Shown here: piece by piece, positions 34,980-46,569 of the stretch
Layout: each line of letters starts with the position of its first letter
Numbering within the stretch: position 1 is the first letter of the stretch
Assembly: GCA_020226215.1 (NCBI GenBank)
Contig: CM035230.1
Span: forward strand, 3,433,501 to 3,497,500
Length of the DNA: 64,000 nt
Direction: 5' to 3'
Source of the DNA: Sindora glabra
Taxonomy: Eukaryota; Streptophyta; Magnoliopsida; Fabales; Fabaceae
Position numbers and translations under genes: made by a program
The notes under the pieces: generated by a model
Seen by the model: the letters and a program-made list of their open reading frames with translations, nothing else
Told to the model about the DNA's origin: nothing
Database searches by the model: none

Positions 34980-36440
34980 CTCCAAATTATTTCTATCTTG
35001 CTTCTTATTAAATTTGCAATGCATGTACTCTATCTTGCTCTTACTTAAGCAAAAACCTTTCGATTTCAATGCCTGTCTCTAAAGCTCAAGTTTATAGTTA
35101 ACCTTTTCCTTTGATTCCTCACTTAAAACTATATCATCTACAAATATCATGCATTTAGGGATAGTTTCTTGTATATCCCTAGTAAGAACATCCAAGACTA
35201 GATTAAACAAGTAAGAAATCAAGGTTGAATCCTAATGTAGTCTTATCCTTATAGGAAAGTCCTTTGTCTCACTTCCGGGAGTTCTTACACTTATAGTTAT
35301 CTCATCATATATATCCTATATGGCTTGGATATATGCCACACAAACTTCTTTCTTTTCTAGAGCCTTTCACAATACTTCTCTTAGTATTCAATCATAAGCT
35401 TTCTCCAAGTCAATGAAAACCATATGTAAGTTTTTTTCTTTACTCAGATACCTTCCCATTAACCCTCATAGAAGATAAATAGCATCTATTATAAATCTTC
35501 CTGGCATAAATCCAAATTTATTATCTGCAATCCTAGTCTTATCTCTTAATTTGTACTTAATCATTTTTCCATAATTTCATCATATAGATCATAAGTTTTA
35601 TCCCTCGATAATTTACACAATTCTAAATATCTCCTTTATTCTTATATATAGGCATCAAAATGCTCCTCCTTCACTCATTTGACATTTTCTTAGATCTCAA
35701 AATCTCATTAAATAGCTTAGTGAGGCATAAGATATTCTTGCTTCAATATGTTCTCCTAAACATTTCCAAACTTTAATAGGAATACCATCAAAGCTAATAA
35801 CTTTACCATTATCCATCCTCTTAAAAGTTTTTTTTACCTCCCTAATTCGAATCTTGTGATAGTAAGCTAAATTTTATTCATCCTCTTGAATTTCTTGTCC
35901 TTCTATTTTCCATCATTGAAAAGCTTATAAAAGTACTTCTCTTATCTCTCTTTGATATCCTTATCTATGAGCAAAACTTATCCTTCTTCATCTTTAATAC
36001 ACCTTACTTAGTCTGAATCACTTGATTTCCTTGCCTTATTTTGGGCAAGCTTATAAATATTTTAGATCATGCCTTATTCATTGACTTCTTAGTATCATTC
36101 CTAGTTGTCCAATATCTTTCCCAATTTTCAGCATTCTTGCAAGGCTTTAAAATAATCCCTTTTAATTTTGACCTTTTTTTGTACACTTTCATTCTACCAT
36201 CAAGATTCTTTATCTCTTGATCCAAAACTTTTTAATTCACCCAAGATTGCTTTAGCAACCATCCTAAACTTCTTAGCCATCCTATCCAAAATATGGTTAG
36301 CACTTCCTTATGCTTCCTAATTATCTTCTTCTAATAATATTCTCTTAAAAGTTATTTGTTTTTCACCCTTAAGCTACCACCACTTGATCCTGAGATTTAT
36401 AACTTATTGTCTTTTTTAGTTATGGGTCTTAAAATGAACA
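34980..36440 (-). pseudogene. LINE reverse transcriptase fragment
   Basis: Conserved plant-LINE motifs appear in order on the minus strand: LTKLFNEILRSKKM and MPIYKNKGDI (near 35640-35720), NYRGIKLM (near 35600), VFIDLEKAYD (near 35400, with its last residue disrupted), the catalytic FVDDIVLSEESKEK (35105-35150; FADD in most relatives), then KLELQ, ALKSKGF and KIEYMHCKFN. Stops and frame changes throughout exclude function. Confidence 0.85.
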
Positions 36441-36476
36441 TCAAGGACAAAGAATCTATACTATGCAGTAAAGCTC

Positions 36477-37843
36477 GTTAGTGTATATGCCCTAAAACTA
36501 ATCATATTAATGATTGTAAATATGAATCGTGTTATTTTAATGGCAATTCCAATTATCATATTTATACATATATTATTTGCATAATATATTTAATTATGAT
36601 AATAACTTTAAAATAATTGTATTCTTAAATATTCCTAGTCATATATCATTGTGGATTAGGTTGCTTTGATATGTTAAGACTAGCATGTGTGATGACTTAT
36701 ATGAGATATTAAGTCTGCACATAAGTACAAGTTAGAAAACTTATATACTGGACCGACCCACCCTAAGAATACTACATGGATCATTATATGAGTGTCATAA
36801 GTAATTCTTCGTGATCATTATTAATGTGGTCCTTTGACCTGAAATTGCCAAGGTTCTCTATATATGAGTTTCATATTTTGATATTACTTTATGTCACTCA
36901 TGGTTGAATGAATGCAAGGGTAGTTATTGGATATGTCACATATCATACAAAAAGATTTGTGTGATCAAGATGGAATTTGTCCCTCCTATATAATAGGAAT
37001 GATATCTATGAGCCCCTTGATTAAGTAAAACTTAAAAAATGTATGACCATGCTCTAATGAGTTAATATGAGATGTCAATTACATTTGTTTTAGTTAGCTT
37101 ACTTAGGAATCAAGAAACCTTTAGATTGGGGTATATAGGAATGACACGATCCATGTCTCGTGCTCAATCTAGATATTTAGGACAAAAGGACATAAATGAT
37201 GATCACATGTAAAAGTTCAGTCGAATCATTGACTTTCTCATTACTTAGGTAACAATGATGTATTGCTAAATACCACTTATTGTTTATGATCATTGATCAT
37301 TGATGTGATTTATGATCATTATTAATGTAATGAGAGCTGTAGGATCACACACTTAAAACCTAGTGGATTTGGAATTGATGGACCAAATTGTTTAGTTCTT
37401 ATATTTGAAAATTTTATGTTATAATTATAAGGCTTAATAATAAGCCTATAATTATACGTGTAACAAAGCCTAATTAGTTAGCATTTTTTATGCACTATTT
37501 AAATAAGCTTGTTGGATAATAATAGAGATTATTCACGCATTCTAAAGCATAAAAACCTTAGCAGCCTTCTTTGACCATAAGTCTTGAAGAGGCATAGCTA
37601 GCACTACGAGGCAAAGAAGAAAAATTCCAATCAGTGGTCGTAGACCTTCACTGGTGATTTGCTGGTTTGTATAGATACCTCGAAGTTTTTGGCTGAAAGG
37701 AAGTCAAAAAGGTGATTAACGAACAAGTCCTTGAACCATTGAAAGGTATTGATTGAATCCTTTATTTGAATCTAACATTTTGCATGGATCCGTTGGTTGG
37801 GATCGGTTAATTTCCACTGCATTTGTTTAGCTCCCGATCCTAA
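36477..37843. mobile_element. Solo LTR, probably Ty1/copia, inserted in the LINE
   Basis: TAAAGCTC occurs at 36469-36476 and again at 37844-37851, flanking a 1.37-kb block foreign to the LINE. The block starts GTTAGTGTATATGCCCTA and ends with TGGTTGGGATCGGTTAATTT, CCACTGCA and CCCGATCCTAAT. Those ends are like copia LTRs I recall from other plants. The true LTR limits could differ by a few bases, since copia duplications are usually 5 bp. No internal domain remains, so it is a solo LTR. Orientation appears to be plus. Confidence 0.65.
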
Positions 37844-37851
37844 TAAAGCTC

Positions 37852-38560
37852 TCCCTCAAAATCAGTTTGCAATCCTTAAAGACCTTTCTATTTGAGCTCT
37901 TCACAAAAAAAAAATCAATTTGTGACCTTAAGGTTCCACTTTTATACATGATTAAATGCTCCTCCTGCTTTTTAAAATAAGTGTTTTCAATCTTAAAATC
38001 ATATGCTATTAAAAAATCAAGAATAGATTACCCCTTCTCATTTAGGTCTCTAAAACCAAATCCTCTATGAGCTTTTGAAAATTGTCTTACCTTACTACCA
38101 ACATGTCCATTTAGATCCCCTCCAATGAGAATCTTTGCTTTTTATGGAATTTCTTGTACCAACCCCTCTAGGTCTTCCCAAAACTTCTCTTTTAAATATG
38201 CCTCCAATCCTATTTGTGGTGCATAAGTGCCAATGATATTGATAGTCTCTCGTGCAACCATTAATCTTAATGATAAGATCTTATCCCCTGTACTTTTTAC
38301 ATCCATTACATTATTTTTCCAATTCTCATTTATAATAATACCAACTTCATTCCTTCCTCTAGCTTTTCTTGTGTACTATGGTTTAAATCTTATAGTGTTT
38401 AGCTCTTAGCTTTTTTTCTAACCCATTTAGTCTCTTGAAGATACATGATATTAATCCTTCTCTGAATCATGGTAGCCATAACCTTTTACCTATAAATATA
38501 CTAATATTCTAAGCACTAAACCTAATTATGTTTTCCTAGACTAGCTTCTTTACCCACATC
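37852..38560 (-). pseudogene. LINE endonuclease (EEP/AP-type) fragment
   Basis: On the minus strand: TMIQRRINIMYLQETKWV (near 38430), ISLRLMVARETINIIGTYAP (near 38230), then ILIGGDLNGHVG (near 38110), the D-x-N motif of EEP nucleases. Such fragments are often misannotated as craniofacial development protein 2-like. Stops are present. Confidence 0.85.
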
Positions 38561-38600
38561 CATCCAAAAAAATATGAAGACCCGTACTTATTTAACATTA

Positions 38601-39034
38601 CATTCAGGCACTGATGCAGTAGTTTTAGCTCATTTGACATTGTACTCAAGTCATACAATGCGTTATTTTTAGGTAATGACCTATTATTAGCATAATTAAA
38701 TCATTATGTGTGATCTATAGTTTAGGTTTCAACAAAGTCTTACATTAGTTGTCGAAGGCCTAACATAACTTAAAAGGAGAGAATTGCCCCCACTTGAGTT
38801 ACAAGCTAGTGTTACCCAACTTAGCCAATAATAATAATAATTAATTTTAACTAACTAATAATATAAAATTAATAATAAACAAATAAGTGATGATGATGAT
38901 GATAATGAGTTACAAAACCCACCTAAAACCATTTAGTAAAAGTAGATTTAGGATTAAGATTGGTACTATAATATCTAGCTCAATTTAGTGAAAAAAGTAA
39001 CCTATCTTAGGATTGACCTGATTTAGAGTTTTTA
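38601..39034. other. Spacer, possible LINE 5' region
   Basis: No coding content. It includes AACATAACTTAAAAGGAGAG and a (GAT)n tract at about 38889-38903. Confidence 0.4.
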
Positions 39035-40735
39035 TGTAATGTCCCGAATTTTCAATTCTATTATTTGAATCTTTATTTTCTGAGGCCGTAGAAACGAAGA
39101 GCATGATTGAATTAGCTTAGTGGGTGAATCTTAAGTTGAAAGGGATTAAGTGTAGGGTAAACGAAATTTTTGAAGGAAAAAGGATAGTAGGGAAAAGAAT
39201 TTATTTTTATAAGCAGTATAAATGATCAGAGGAGGTTAGAAAACCCTAAAAGGGGGAGTTATCTAAGTCGGACAGTGTAAGAAATTTTAAACAGATAGAG
39301 ACCCTATGGACTAAATTGCAAAAGTGCAGAATCGGGTGTGGTTAAAGTGAAATAACTAAGGAATTGGGATCTAATATGAATAACCAAGAGTTTTGGGGTG
39401 CAATATATGATTTTTATTAGTGTGACCAATGGATTTATGACAAGTGTCATTGTTAGAAAAATAATGGCAAGAATAGCTACACGGGGTGCAACACTCCCCG
39501 TGTTTATCTCAGGACTGAAGGGCAGTAAGGTACACGGGGTAGAACACGGCCCGTGTTCACTCCCGTGTTCTTTGTCGAGTAGCCCTGAAGTGAACCAGTA
39601 AGGAACACGGCCCTGAACACGGGGTATGGGACCCCCGTGTTCTTTGTTAAGTGAACTTTTTGGCTTGGTTTCTTCACGTTTTGCATGGTTTTGCCTTTGG
39701 ATCCTTTTCTAATGTTCTTATGTGTCATTTCAAGGCTTAGAAACAAGATGTAGAGCATCTAAGTATGCATTTAATTAAGTAGGGAAAGTAAAGAATACAT
39801 GAGGATTAGGGAAAGTGATAATGTCCTAATATAAGCTATGATGTGTATTTGTATAGACTAAGGAGTGACAACTTGCAAAGGCAAGAGGAAGTGTAAAGGA
39901 GTTTTTGGTGAGAGCAAAGGGGACATCACATTGGAAGCTTGTGAAAGGTAGCTAGCTTTATCCTTAAGCTCTGTTTTCTATTTACATGATTTGCGGTATA
40001 CTTTGCCATTGTATGGAATGTGTATGAAATATCTGTGTTGTGGCACAACCCGGGAAGACAGTAGAATACTATGTTTGGCCTATGGCTCGGGATCCTCGGG
40101 GATAATAGTGCATTTGTTGTGTGTGGTACCTATGGCCAGGGACCTCGGGAAGACAGTGTGATACTGTGTTAGGCCTTTTGGCTCGGGAACCCCGGGAAGA
40201 TAGCGTGATGCTATATATGAGGCCTATGTACGATTATCTGTGATGGCCATCTAGATATTGAGATAAATCCTTGAATGGACTTGATAATTGCTGTGTGAAA
40301 TGCATATTTCCTACAATGGTATGGCATTGAATATGATGATAATCGATTAATTGATTTCAAAACGTATGTTTTATTTGCTTAAGGATCTGGAATGGCTTGA
40401 AATGTTTTTATGGCAATGCTAGCTACTGGGAAACTTTGTTTCTTATGTTTTCTGTATTGTTATTAACCATTCCAGGTGATGCTTCCAAAGGCTCTCATGA
40501 TAGAGGACAATGATATTTTTGAAGTTGTAAACGTTTATATAGTTAGTGATATTGTATGTGATGGATGTATATTTTTGTAAATTGAACTCTTTTTGTATAT
40601 TTATATGATTTTGCTCATGTGTATAAAGTACAAAAATTTGAGATATTCCGTATTAGCTTGAGGTAGATGGCGAATGAGTGCGTATTAATCATCTAGTAAT
40701 TGAGGAATAAGGTGTTAATAAGTAAGGGAGTTACA
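39035..40735 (+). repeat. 5' LTR of the deletion-derived gypsy element, internally deleted
   Basis: Compared with the 2587-bp solo LTR at 57675-60261 it lacks about 830 bp: AAGAATAGC joins directly to TACACGGGG at 39476-39480. It keeps a palindrome-rich segment of ACACGGGG/CCCCGTGT motifs (39479-39645) and a set of GGGAAGA-hairpin units (40050-40215). Confidence 0.85.
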
Positions 40736-40853
40736 TTTTGGTATCAGAGCATGTTTTAGGGCCTTGTTGTATACGTGTGAATATCTGTTTTATTAATTGG
40801 AGCTGGTTGTTGCGTAAATGGAAGTGTATTAATATTGGAAATTTCAGATAAGC

Positions 40854-41087
40854 ATGGCTGGTAGGGGTAGGAAAAGAAAAGATACAAGTGAAGGGGGGAG
40901 TGATGAGATGGCCCATGCTATGGCCTCTATAGCTCAAGTGGGAGCCAAGGATTTTAGCATGTTTGGAGATGGATTACTTAGATTCAATAATAGAGTTTAT
41001 ATACCTGATGATGATAGTTTGAGGGGTGAAATTATGGAAGAGGTGCACACAAAAGCAGATATACCATTCATCTTGGAGTTATTATGA
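40854..41087 (+). pseudogene. gag start fused to integrase zinc-finger remnant
   Basis: The 77-residue frame starts at the position expected for gag, 104 nt after the PBS. The first half (MAGRGRKRKDTSEGG onward) looks like a gag N-terminus. The second half (LLRFNNRVYIPDDDSLRGEI) is the start of the HHCC domain of a Ty3/gypsy integrase. Everything between (protease, RT, RNase H) and the rest of integrase is missing, which points to a large internal deletion. Confidence 0.75.
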
Positions 41088-41143
41088 TGTATTAAGATGT
41101 ATCTCGAATTTTGAGGACAAAATTCTTTTAAGGGAGGTAGAAT

Positions 41144-41690
41144 TGTAATGTCCCGAATTTTCAATTCTATTATTTGAATCTTTATTTTCTGAGGCCGTAG
41201 AAACGAAGAGCATGATTGAATTAGCTTAGTGGGTGAATCTTAAGTTGAAAGGGATTAAGTGTAGGGTAAACGAAATTTTTGAAGGAAAAAGGATAGTAGG
41301 GAAAAGAATTTATTTTTATAAGCAGTATAAATGATCAGAGGAGGTTAGAAAACCCTAAAAGGGGGAGTTATCTAAGTCGGACAGTGTAAGAAATTTTAAA
41401 CAGACAGAGACCCTATGGACTAAATTGCAAAAGTGCAGAATCGGGTGTGGTTAAAGTGAAATAATTAAGGAATTGGGATCTAATATGAATAACCAAGAGT
41501 TTTGGGGTGCAATATATGATTTTTATTAGTGTGACCAATGGATTTATGACAAGTGTCATTGTTAGAAAAATAATGGCAAGAATAGCCTTACTTTTGGTGA
41601 AAAAGGACTAAAATACCCTTGAGAATTTCAAAAAGGACCAAAATGCCCCTAGAAGCTTCATGAAAAGTCTTCTTTCTTCTCCATTTTTCA
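41144..41690 (+). repeat. 3' LTR, truncated
   Basis: Nearly identical to the 5' LTR for its first 440 bp, then continues with TTACTTTTGGTGAAAAAGGA, which the 5' LTR has lost but the solo LTR at 57675 keeps. Similarity stops near 41690. Confidence 0.85.
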
Positions 41691-42049
41691 AGTATAAAGG
41701 CCTAATATATTATTAGATATCTAATTTCTCCTGATATAGATGGTAATAAAATGTGAACATGGGTGTACATTAGTAAATATTAAGTACAAGACCTAAAAGG
41801 GAGTGGGCATTAACCAAAAATTAAAATTTATGGGCTAAAATAGAAGGCTCATTCTATAATACTCCAAGTAATATTTAAAATTTTATAAATTTCAATGCTT
41901 GTGAATATTTATTTTATTTATTTGACTAATATTTGGTTTTAAACTCCTTTTTCTTTTTTTAAAAAAAGTTTGGAATATGAAAATGATACCAATAATATTC
42001 AAAATATATTTATCTTTATTTTTATATGGTCATTTTTCCAAGAAATTTC
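41691..42049. other. AT-rich spacer
   Basis: No gene or repeat recognised. Confidence 0.4.
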
Positions 42050-43885
42050 TCGCATGATGAAAATAAACTTAGTGAGCATGGGTGCAAGGATTTATGAAAT
42101 AATTTTCTTATATTTTATAAATTAATTTTGAAATTAAGGGAGATTAAAATATTTATTTTAGGACTTTCAAATTTATTAAGTTATTATAATTATATATATA
42201 TTGAGGGAAGATTGGAAATTATGGAATTAAGATTATAAAATTAGTTTATAAAAATGAGTTACTAAAATAAATTAACGGTTAGGATAATCTTGAATTTAAA
42301 ATGAAAGGTTAAGATTTAATAGGAAAGGTGAGGTTATGATAAGGTGAGAAGTATTGTATCAAAACCTTTGGCCGCTCCTTTTTATTTCTTCTTTCTTTCC
42401 TTTTCTAGAAACTTCCTTTTCTCTCTCTTTCTTCTCCTTACCTTGGCTCCATCTCTCCTTCTTAGTTCTGTTTTCCTCTATTTCTCCTCCTTTTCCCTTT
42501 TAATTACTCTTTCTTCGGCCATCGACATCTTTATCCCTCTGTCACATTAAGCTTTTTACCCTCGCTAGTTCCACATTGTAGTGAAATATGGATGTCACCA
42601 ACTTGCAATTTGGTCCGATTGTAGCACAAGGTAGATTGTCTAACGATCAACATTCTAGCAAGTTTTGATTGATATGTGTTGTTCGGAGCTAGCTTCCATT
42701 CTCCTCTAGTCATGGTGGTGCGAAGGCGACCTTAAGGACATGGTAAAGTAATGAGTTTTCTCCATTAATGAAGCAAATCAAAAGCTCCCTCTTCTTGCTA
42801 GTGATTGAGTCCAAGTCTAGCGCCAGGAAGCTACCTTTAACTTCCATAGATGGCGGTGAGCATGTTTATGTCATAAAAATCATTTTTTTCATGCACATCA
42901 TTATATATATTAAAGATACCATGAGTTTTTCTTAGATCAACTAGTAAAACATCATAAATATTAAATTTCCACGTGATGAAAATAAACTTAATGAGCATAG
43001 GTGCAAGGATTTATGAAACAATTTGCTTGTATTTTATAAATTATTTTTTGGAATTGAAGCAAATTAAAATATTTATTTTAGGACTTTCAAATTTATTAAG
43101 TTATTATAAATATATATATATATATATTTATATATATTGAGGGAAGATTGAAAATAATGGAGTTGAGCTTATAAAATTAGTTTTATAAAAATGAGTTGCT
43201 AAAATAAATTAATGGTGAGAATGATTTTGAATTTAAAATGTAGGATTAAGATTTAATAGGAAAGGTGAGATTATAATAGGGTGATAAGCATTGTATTAAA
43301 ACCTTTGGTTACCCCATTTATTTCTTCTTTCTTTCCTTTTTTTGCAAACTTCCCTTTTCTTTCTCTTTCTTCTCTCCACCTAACTCTATTTCTCTTTCCC
43401 TTTCAATTCTATTTTCCTCCATTTCTCCTATTTCTCCTTTCACTTACTCTTTCTCGAGCCACTAATGTCTTTATCCCTTTGTCAGGTCAAGCTTGTTGCC
43501 TCAACCAATTGCACATTACGGTAGAGTGTAAAGGTCCCTAACTCGCAATTTGGCTTAGTTGCAATGTAGGGTTGATCAGTTGGTAATTAATATTCTAGCA
43601 AGTTTTAGTTGATACATGCTATCCAGAGCTAGCTCCTATCCTCCTCTAGTTGTGGTGGTGCAAAAAAGACCTTAGGGACATGGTAAGGCAATAGGTTTTC
43701 TTCATTAATGGAGTAGATCAAAAGCTCCCTCCTTTTGTTAGTGATCGGGTCCAAGTTTAGCATCAGTGAGTTATTGATGACTTGCATAGACAACGGTATG
43801 CATGATTATATCATAAAATTTTAATATTTATAATGTTTTGCAAAAAAAAACTCTTTTAGGTGTTTTTAATATATATGATGATGTA
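42050..43885. repeat. Tandem duplication of a ~920-bp unit
   Basis: Unit 1 (about 42050-42970) and unit 2 (about 42970-43885) share the same order: GTGATGAAAATAAACTTA-like start, GCAAGGATTTATGAAA, TTTATTTTAGGACTTTCAAA, a (TA)n tract, TTGAGGGAAGATTG, a C/T-rich stretch at 42380-42530 and 43320-43470, then CAAGTTTTGATTGATA or CAAGTTTTAGTTGATA, then AGATCAAAAGCTCCCTC. The frames on both strands here are low-complexity by-products. The unit may be part of an LTR, but I see no PBS, PPT or coding domain to prove it. Confidence 0.75.
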
Positions 43886-45331
43886 CACGAAAAACATGAT
43901 TTTAATGTTAAAAGATGTTAAAATAAGATGATTACTATTATTCTAAAAGAATTATGCAGGATCTAGAAGAAAAACCCTTTATAAGTATTTTGAGTGTATA
44001 ATGATACTTTTGAAAATGTATTTGTGTACATATATTACTCTATAAAGTGTTTAAATAACAAGAGTAAAACCATTATAACGTATTATACTACAATATTGTC
44101 AGTGGTGGTTATATATTTCAAAAAATCTATATGGTGAGTAAATTCAAATACATATTGATGGCTTAAAAAAAAGAATTTTATGATATAAAATACTAAAACA
44201 TTATTATTAAAGTGTTTTTGAAGTATTACATCCTCATATTTTATAAATTGAACATGATTTAGAAAGCTCCCACTTTATCACCTTATTTTGGATATTTAGT
44301 ATAGCATTAATAAAATGAGGGTTTTATACTCAAGAGTGTTGGATTAGTACATTTAAAGTATATTTATATTATCAAAATCTAATATTTTGATTGTTTTACA
44401 CTTTAGATTGGAAAAGTTGTCATATACATGAATTTATGATTTTTCAATGATAAATTAGAAAATAAAGGATGTAACAACCTAAAATGATTAAGAAGCATCA
44501 AATAAGCATTTTTAAAGCTTTAAACTTTAATATTTTCACTTGTACAAGTGATTTCAAATTATCATATAATAGCATATTTTGGTTTTATAAGATAATATTA
44601 GAAAAGTAAAGAAGTTATTGATCTAGATTATTAGTATACCATGATATGAAATTGAAATTGAGATAATTAGAAAGAAAATAAAGAATGTTTATTTATTTAT
44701 AAATTATTCTTCTAAATTATGAATAAGAAAATGGGACCAAGTTGAACTTGGATGCTTAAAAGTAAATGAATATAAAGGTCTTAGCAGGTGAGTATATATT
44801 TACCCTAAACTAATATTTTAATAATATTTAGCTCATGTGAGGTGTCTATAATCTTTCTTATTAGTAATATAGTTTACTTATACATCCACCTGTGAAGGCA
44901 TAATTATAAAGTGTGAATTATTATTAACTTATCCTTGTAATTATGTATGTATGAATGATATAGTATTAATGTTTGTGATAAAGTAGTAGTTATCTATTGA
45001 GTAAATATGGAGATGACATGCTTATAAAGCAAAGTACTGATGTCTCTCACCATTGATTGGCTGTGAGTAAGTCTCATTGATATCCGTGTGTTATGGTCGT
45101 GTAAATGAAAATGGCAACATTGTTATATATATATATATATATATATACATACATACATACATACTATTGTATGCTTTGATATTATCCTATGATGAGTTAG
45201 TTTCCTTGCACTAAATGTATTATAAGCAACTTGACATGAGAGTTGAGCTCTCATATGTATATTATTTATGAATCTTGCCATGGATTGCATTGGAAATTGT
45301 AAACTATGCTAGAGTAATGACATTGGAAATA
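43886..45331. other. AT-rich DNA, no gene seen
   Basis: Contains a (TA)n(CATA)n microsatellite at 45124-45164. The segment around 44470 (GATGTAACAACCTAAAATG) could be an old LTR start, without a partner. Confidence 0.4.
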
Positions 45332-46017
45332 TGATGCAAACCCAGGAAGGTAACCTATACTCACCTTAAGAATGCTAAGACATAAGTTTAGTGATCCACT
45401 TAAACCTTTAAGTACAAAGAAACAAGGATTAAAGTATTAACCATGCTACAAGATTGATCAAGTCTTAATAAATCAAAAAGTTTAATGAAGAACAAAAAAG
45501 AGAAGTCCTCTTGAATCTAGAATTTCCAGAAAAGATAATTTTCATTCAATAAAGTCTAATTACAAAAGATGTGAAGATGTGGTATCTATGGACCACTTAG
45601 TTTAGGAAAATTCTAGAAATATGACTAATTAGCTTAAGAAATAGAAATTCTAGAAATATGACTTAAATTCGTGCAAATGCATTAGCTAATTATAAATTAT
45701 TGTTTTCAGCCTAAAATAACATAATTCAACCTAATTAGAGTGTGTCCATGCATAGTCCTTGGTCCAAGCTCTTTAATTTGTATTGTTCTAGCTTAAAATT
45801 CCTTTAATAGCTCCATTTTCAACCCAAATAATGCTAAGGATGTGATTGGTGCTAAAACTAGGTTGGAAAGAATTTTGTTTAGCCTAAGTGTCTTGAACAA
45901 GCCCATTTAAAAGCTTTTTTGATCTTCCTAGCTTATGCTCTTATAATAGGCCCACTTGAAATTTGCAATGGATCCCTTAGAGTACTTGAATTAGCTTATT
46001 CTAGCCCTTGAGTCACA
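45332..46017 (-). repeat. 3' LTR of the 45-53 kb gypsy element
   Basis: Shares with 52873-53584 blocks such as AATCTAGAATTTCCA, AAGATAATTTTCATT, CTAATTACAAAAGATGTG, GTGATTGGTGCTAA and CCCTTGAGTCACA. Confidence 0.85.
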
Positions 46018-46569
46018 TTATTCTCTTTCTCCTTAAAAGGATTATCCTTGAATCTTCACCTATATCATAAAGAGATAAATCAGCAATATTGAATGTAACA
46101 CTAATATTGTACTCTCCAAAAAAGTCTATCTTGTAAGCATTGACATCTATTCTTTCAAGGACTTGAAATAATCCTTCCCTGTAGAGCCAATTTGGATTTC
46201 CTTTGAGCTAGAAACCTTTCTTTCCTCATATGCACCCATTATCAGTTCCCTAGTTCAAAGATAACATGCCTTCTTCCTTTGCTGGCTTTGGATGCATATT
46301 GCTTATTTTTCTTTTCAATTTGCTACTTTATACATTCATGAAGTTGCTTATTCATTTTAGCTTTCTTTTTCCCATTAAGACTAGATTTCTTATCAATAGG
46401 TAATGGTAATAAATCCATAGGAGTTAATGGATTAAAGCCATAAACTATTTCTAAAAAAGAATAGTTAGTAGAAGAATGAACACTTCTATTGTATGCAAAC
46501 TTAATGAATAGTAAGCAATCCTTCTAATTCTTCAAATTCTTTTGAATAACAATTCTGAGCAAGTGAGTT

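Larger units (their letters stand above)
34360..38600 (-). mobile_element. L1-type LINE relic, interrupted by a solo LTR
   Basis: Reading minus, the 5' part encodes an endonuclease and the middle a reverse transcriptase. The 3' end finishes with AGGATAAAATTTTATTATTA and a short TTG/ATT-rich tail near 34360-34385, as plant L1 elements do. Many stops and frameshifts are present, so it is inactive. A solo LTR at 36477-37843 splits it. The exact 5' limit (about 38600, perhaps to 38820) is uncertain. Confidence 0.85.
39035..41690 (+). mobile_element. Deletion-derived Ty3/gypsy LTR element
   Basis: Left LTR 39035-40735 (TGTAATGTCCCG...AGTTACA); PBS TGGTATCAGAGC at 40739-40750, matching initiator-Met tRNA use; a 78-codon gag-integrase scrap; PPT TTTTAAGGGAGGTAGAAT at 41126-41143; right LTR from 41144, truncated near 41690. 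The internal region is only 408 bp, so it is non-autonomous. Since the right LTR is truncated, no target duplication can be read. Confidence 0.88.

Noticed and set aside
34879..35082. 67-codon plus-strand frame as a gene
   Set aside because: It lies antisense to the LINE reverse transcriptase region, which has clear family motifs on the minus strand.
42344..42550. Phe/Leu/Ser-rich frames 42344-42550 and 43281-43541 as membrane peptides
   Set aside because: Both come from the C/T-rich stretch of the duplicated 920-bp unit; composition explains the hydrophobic translation.
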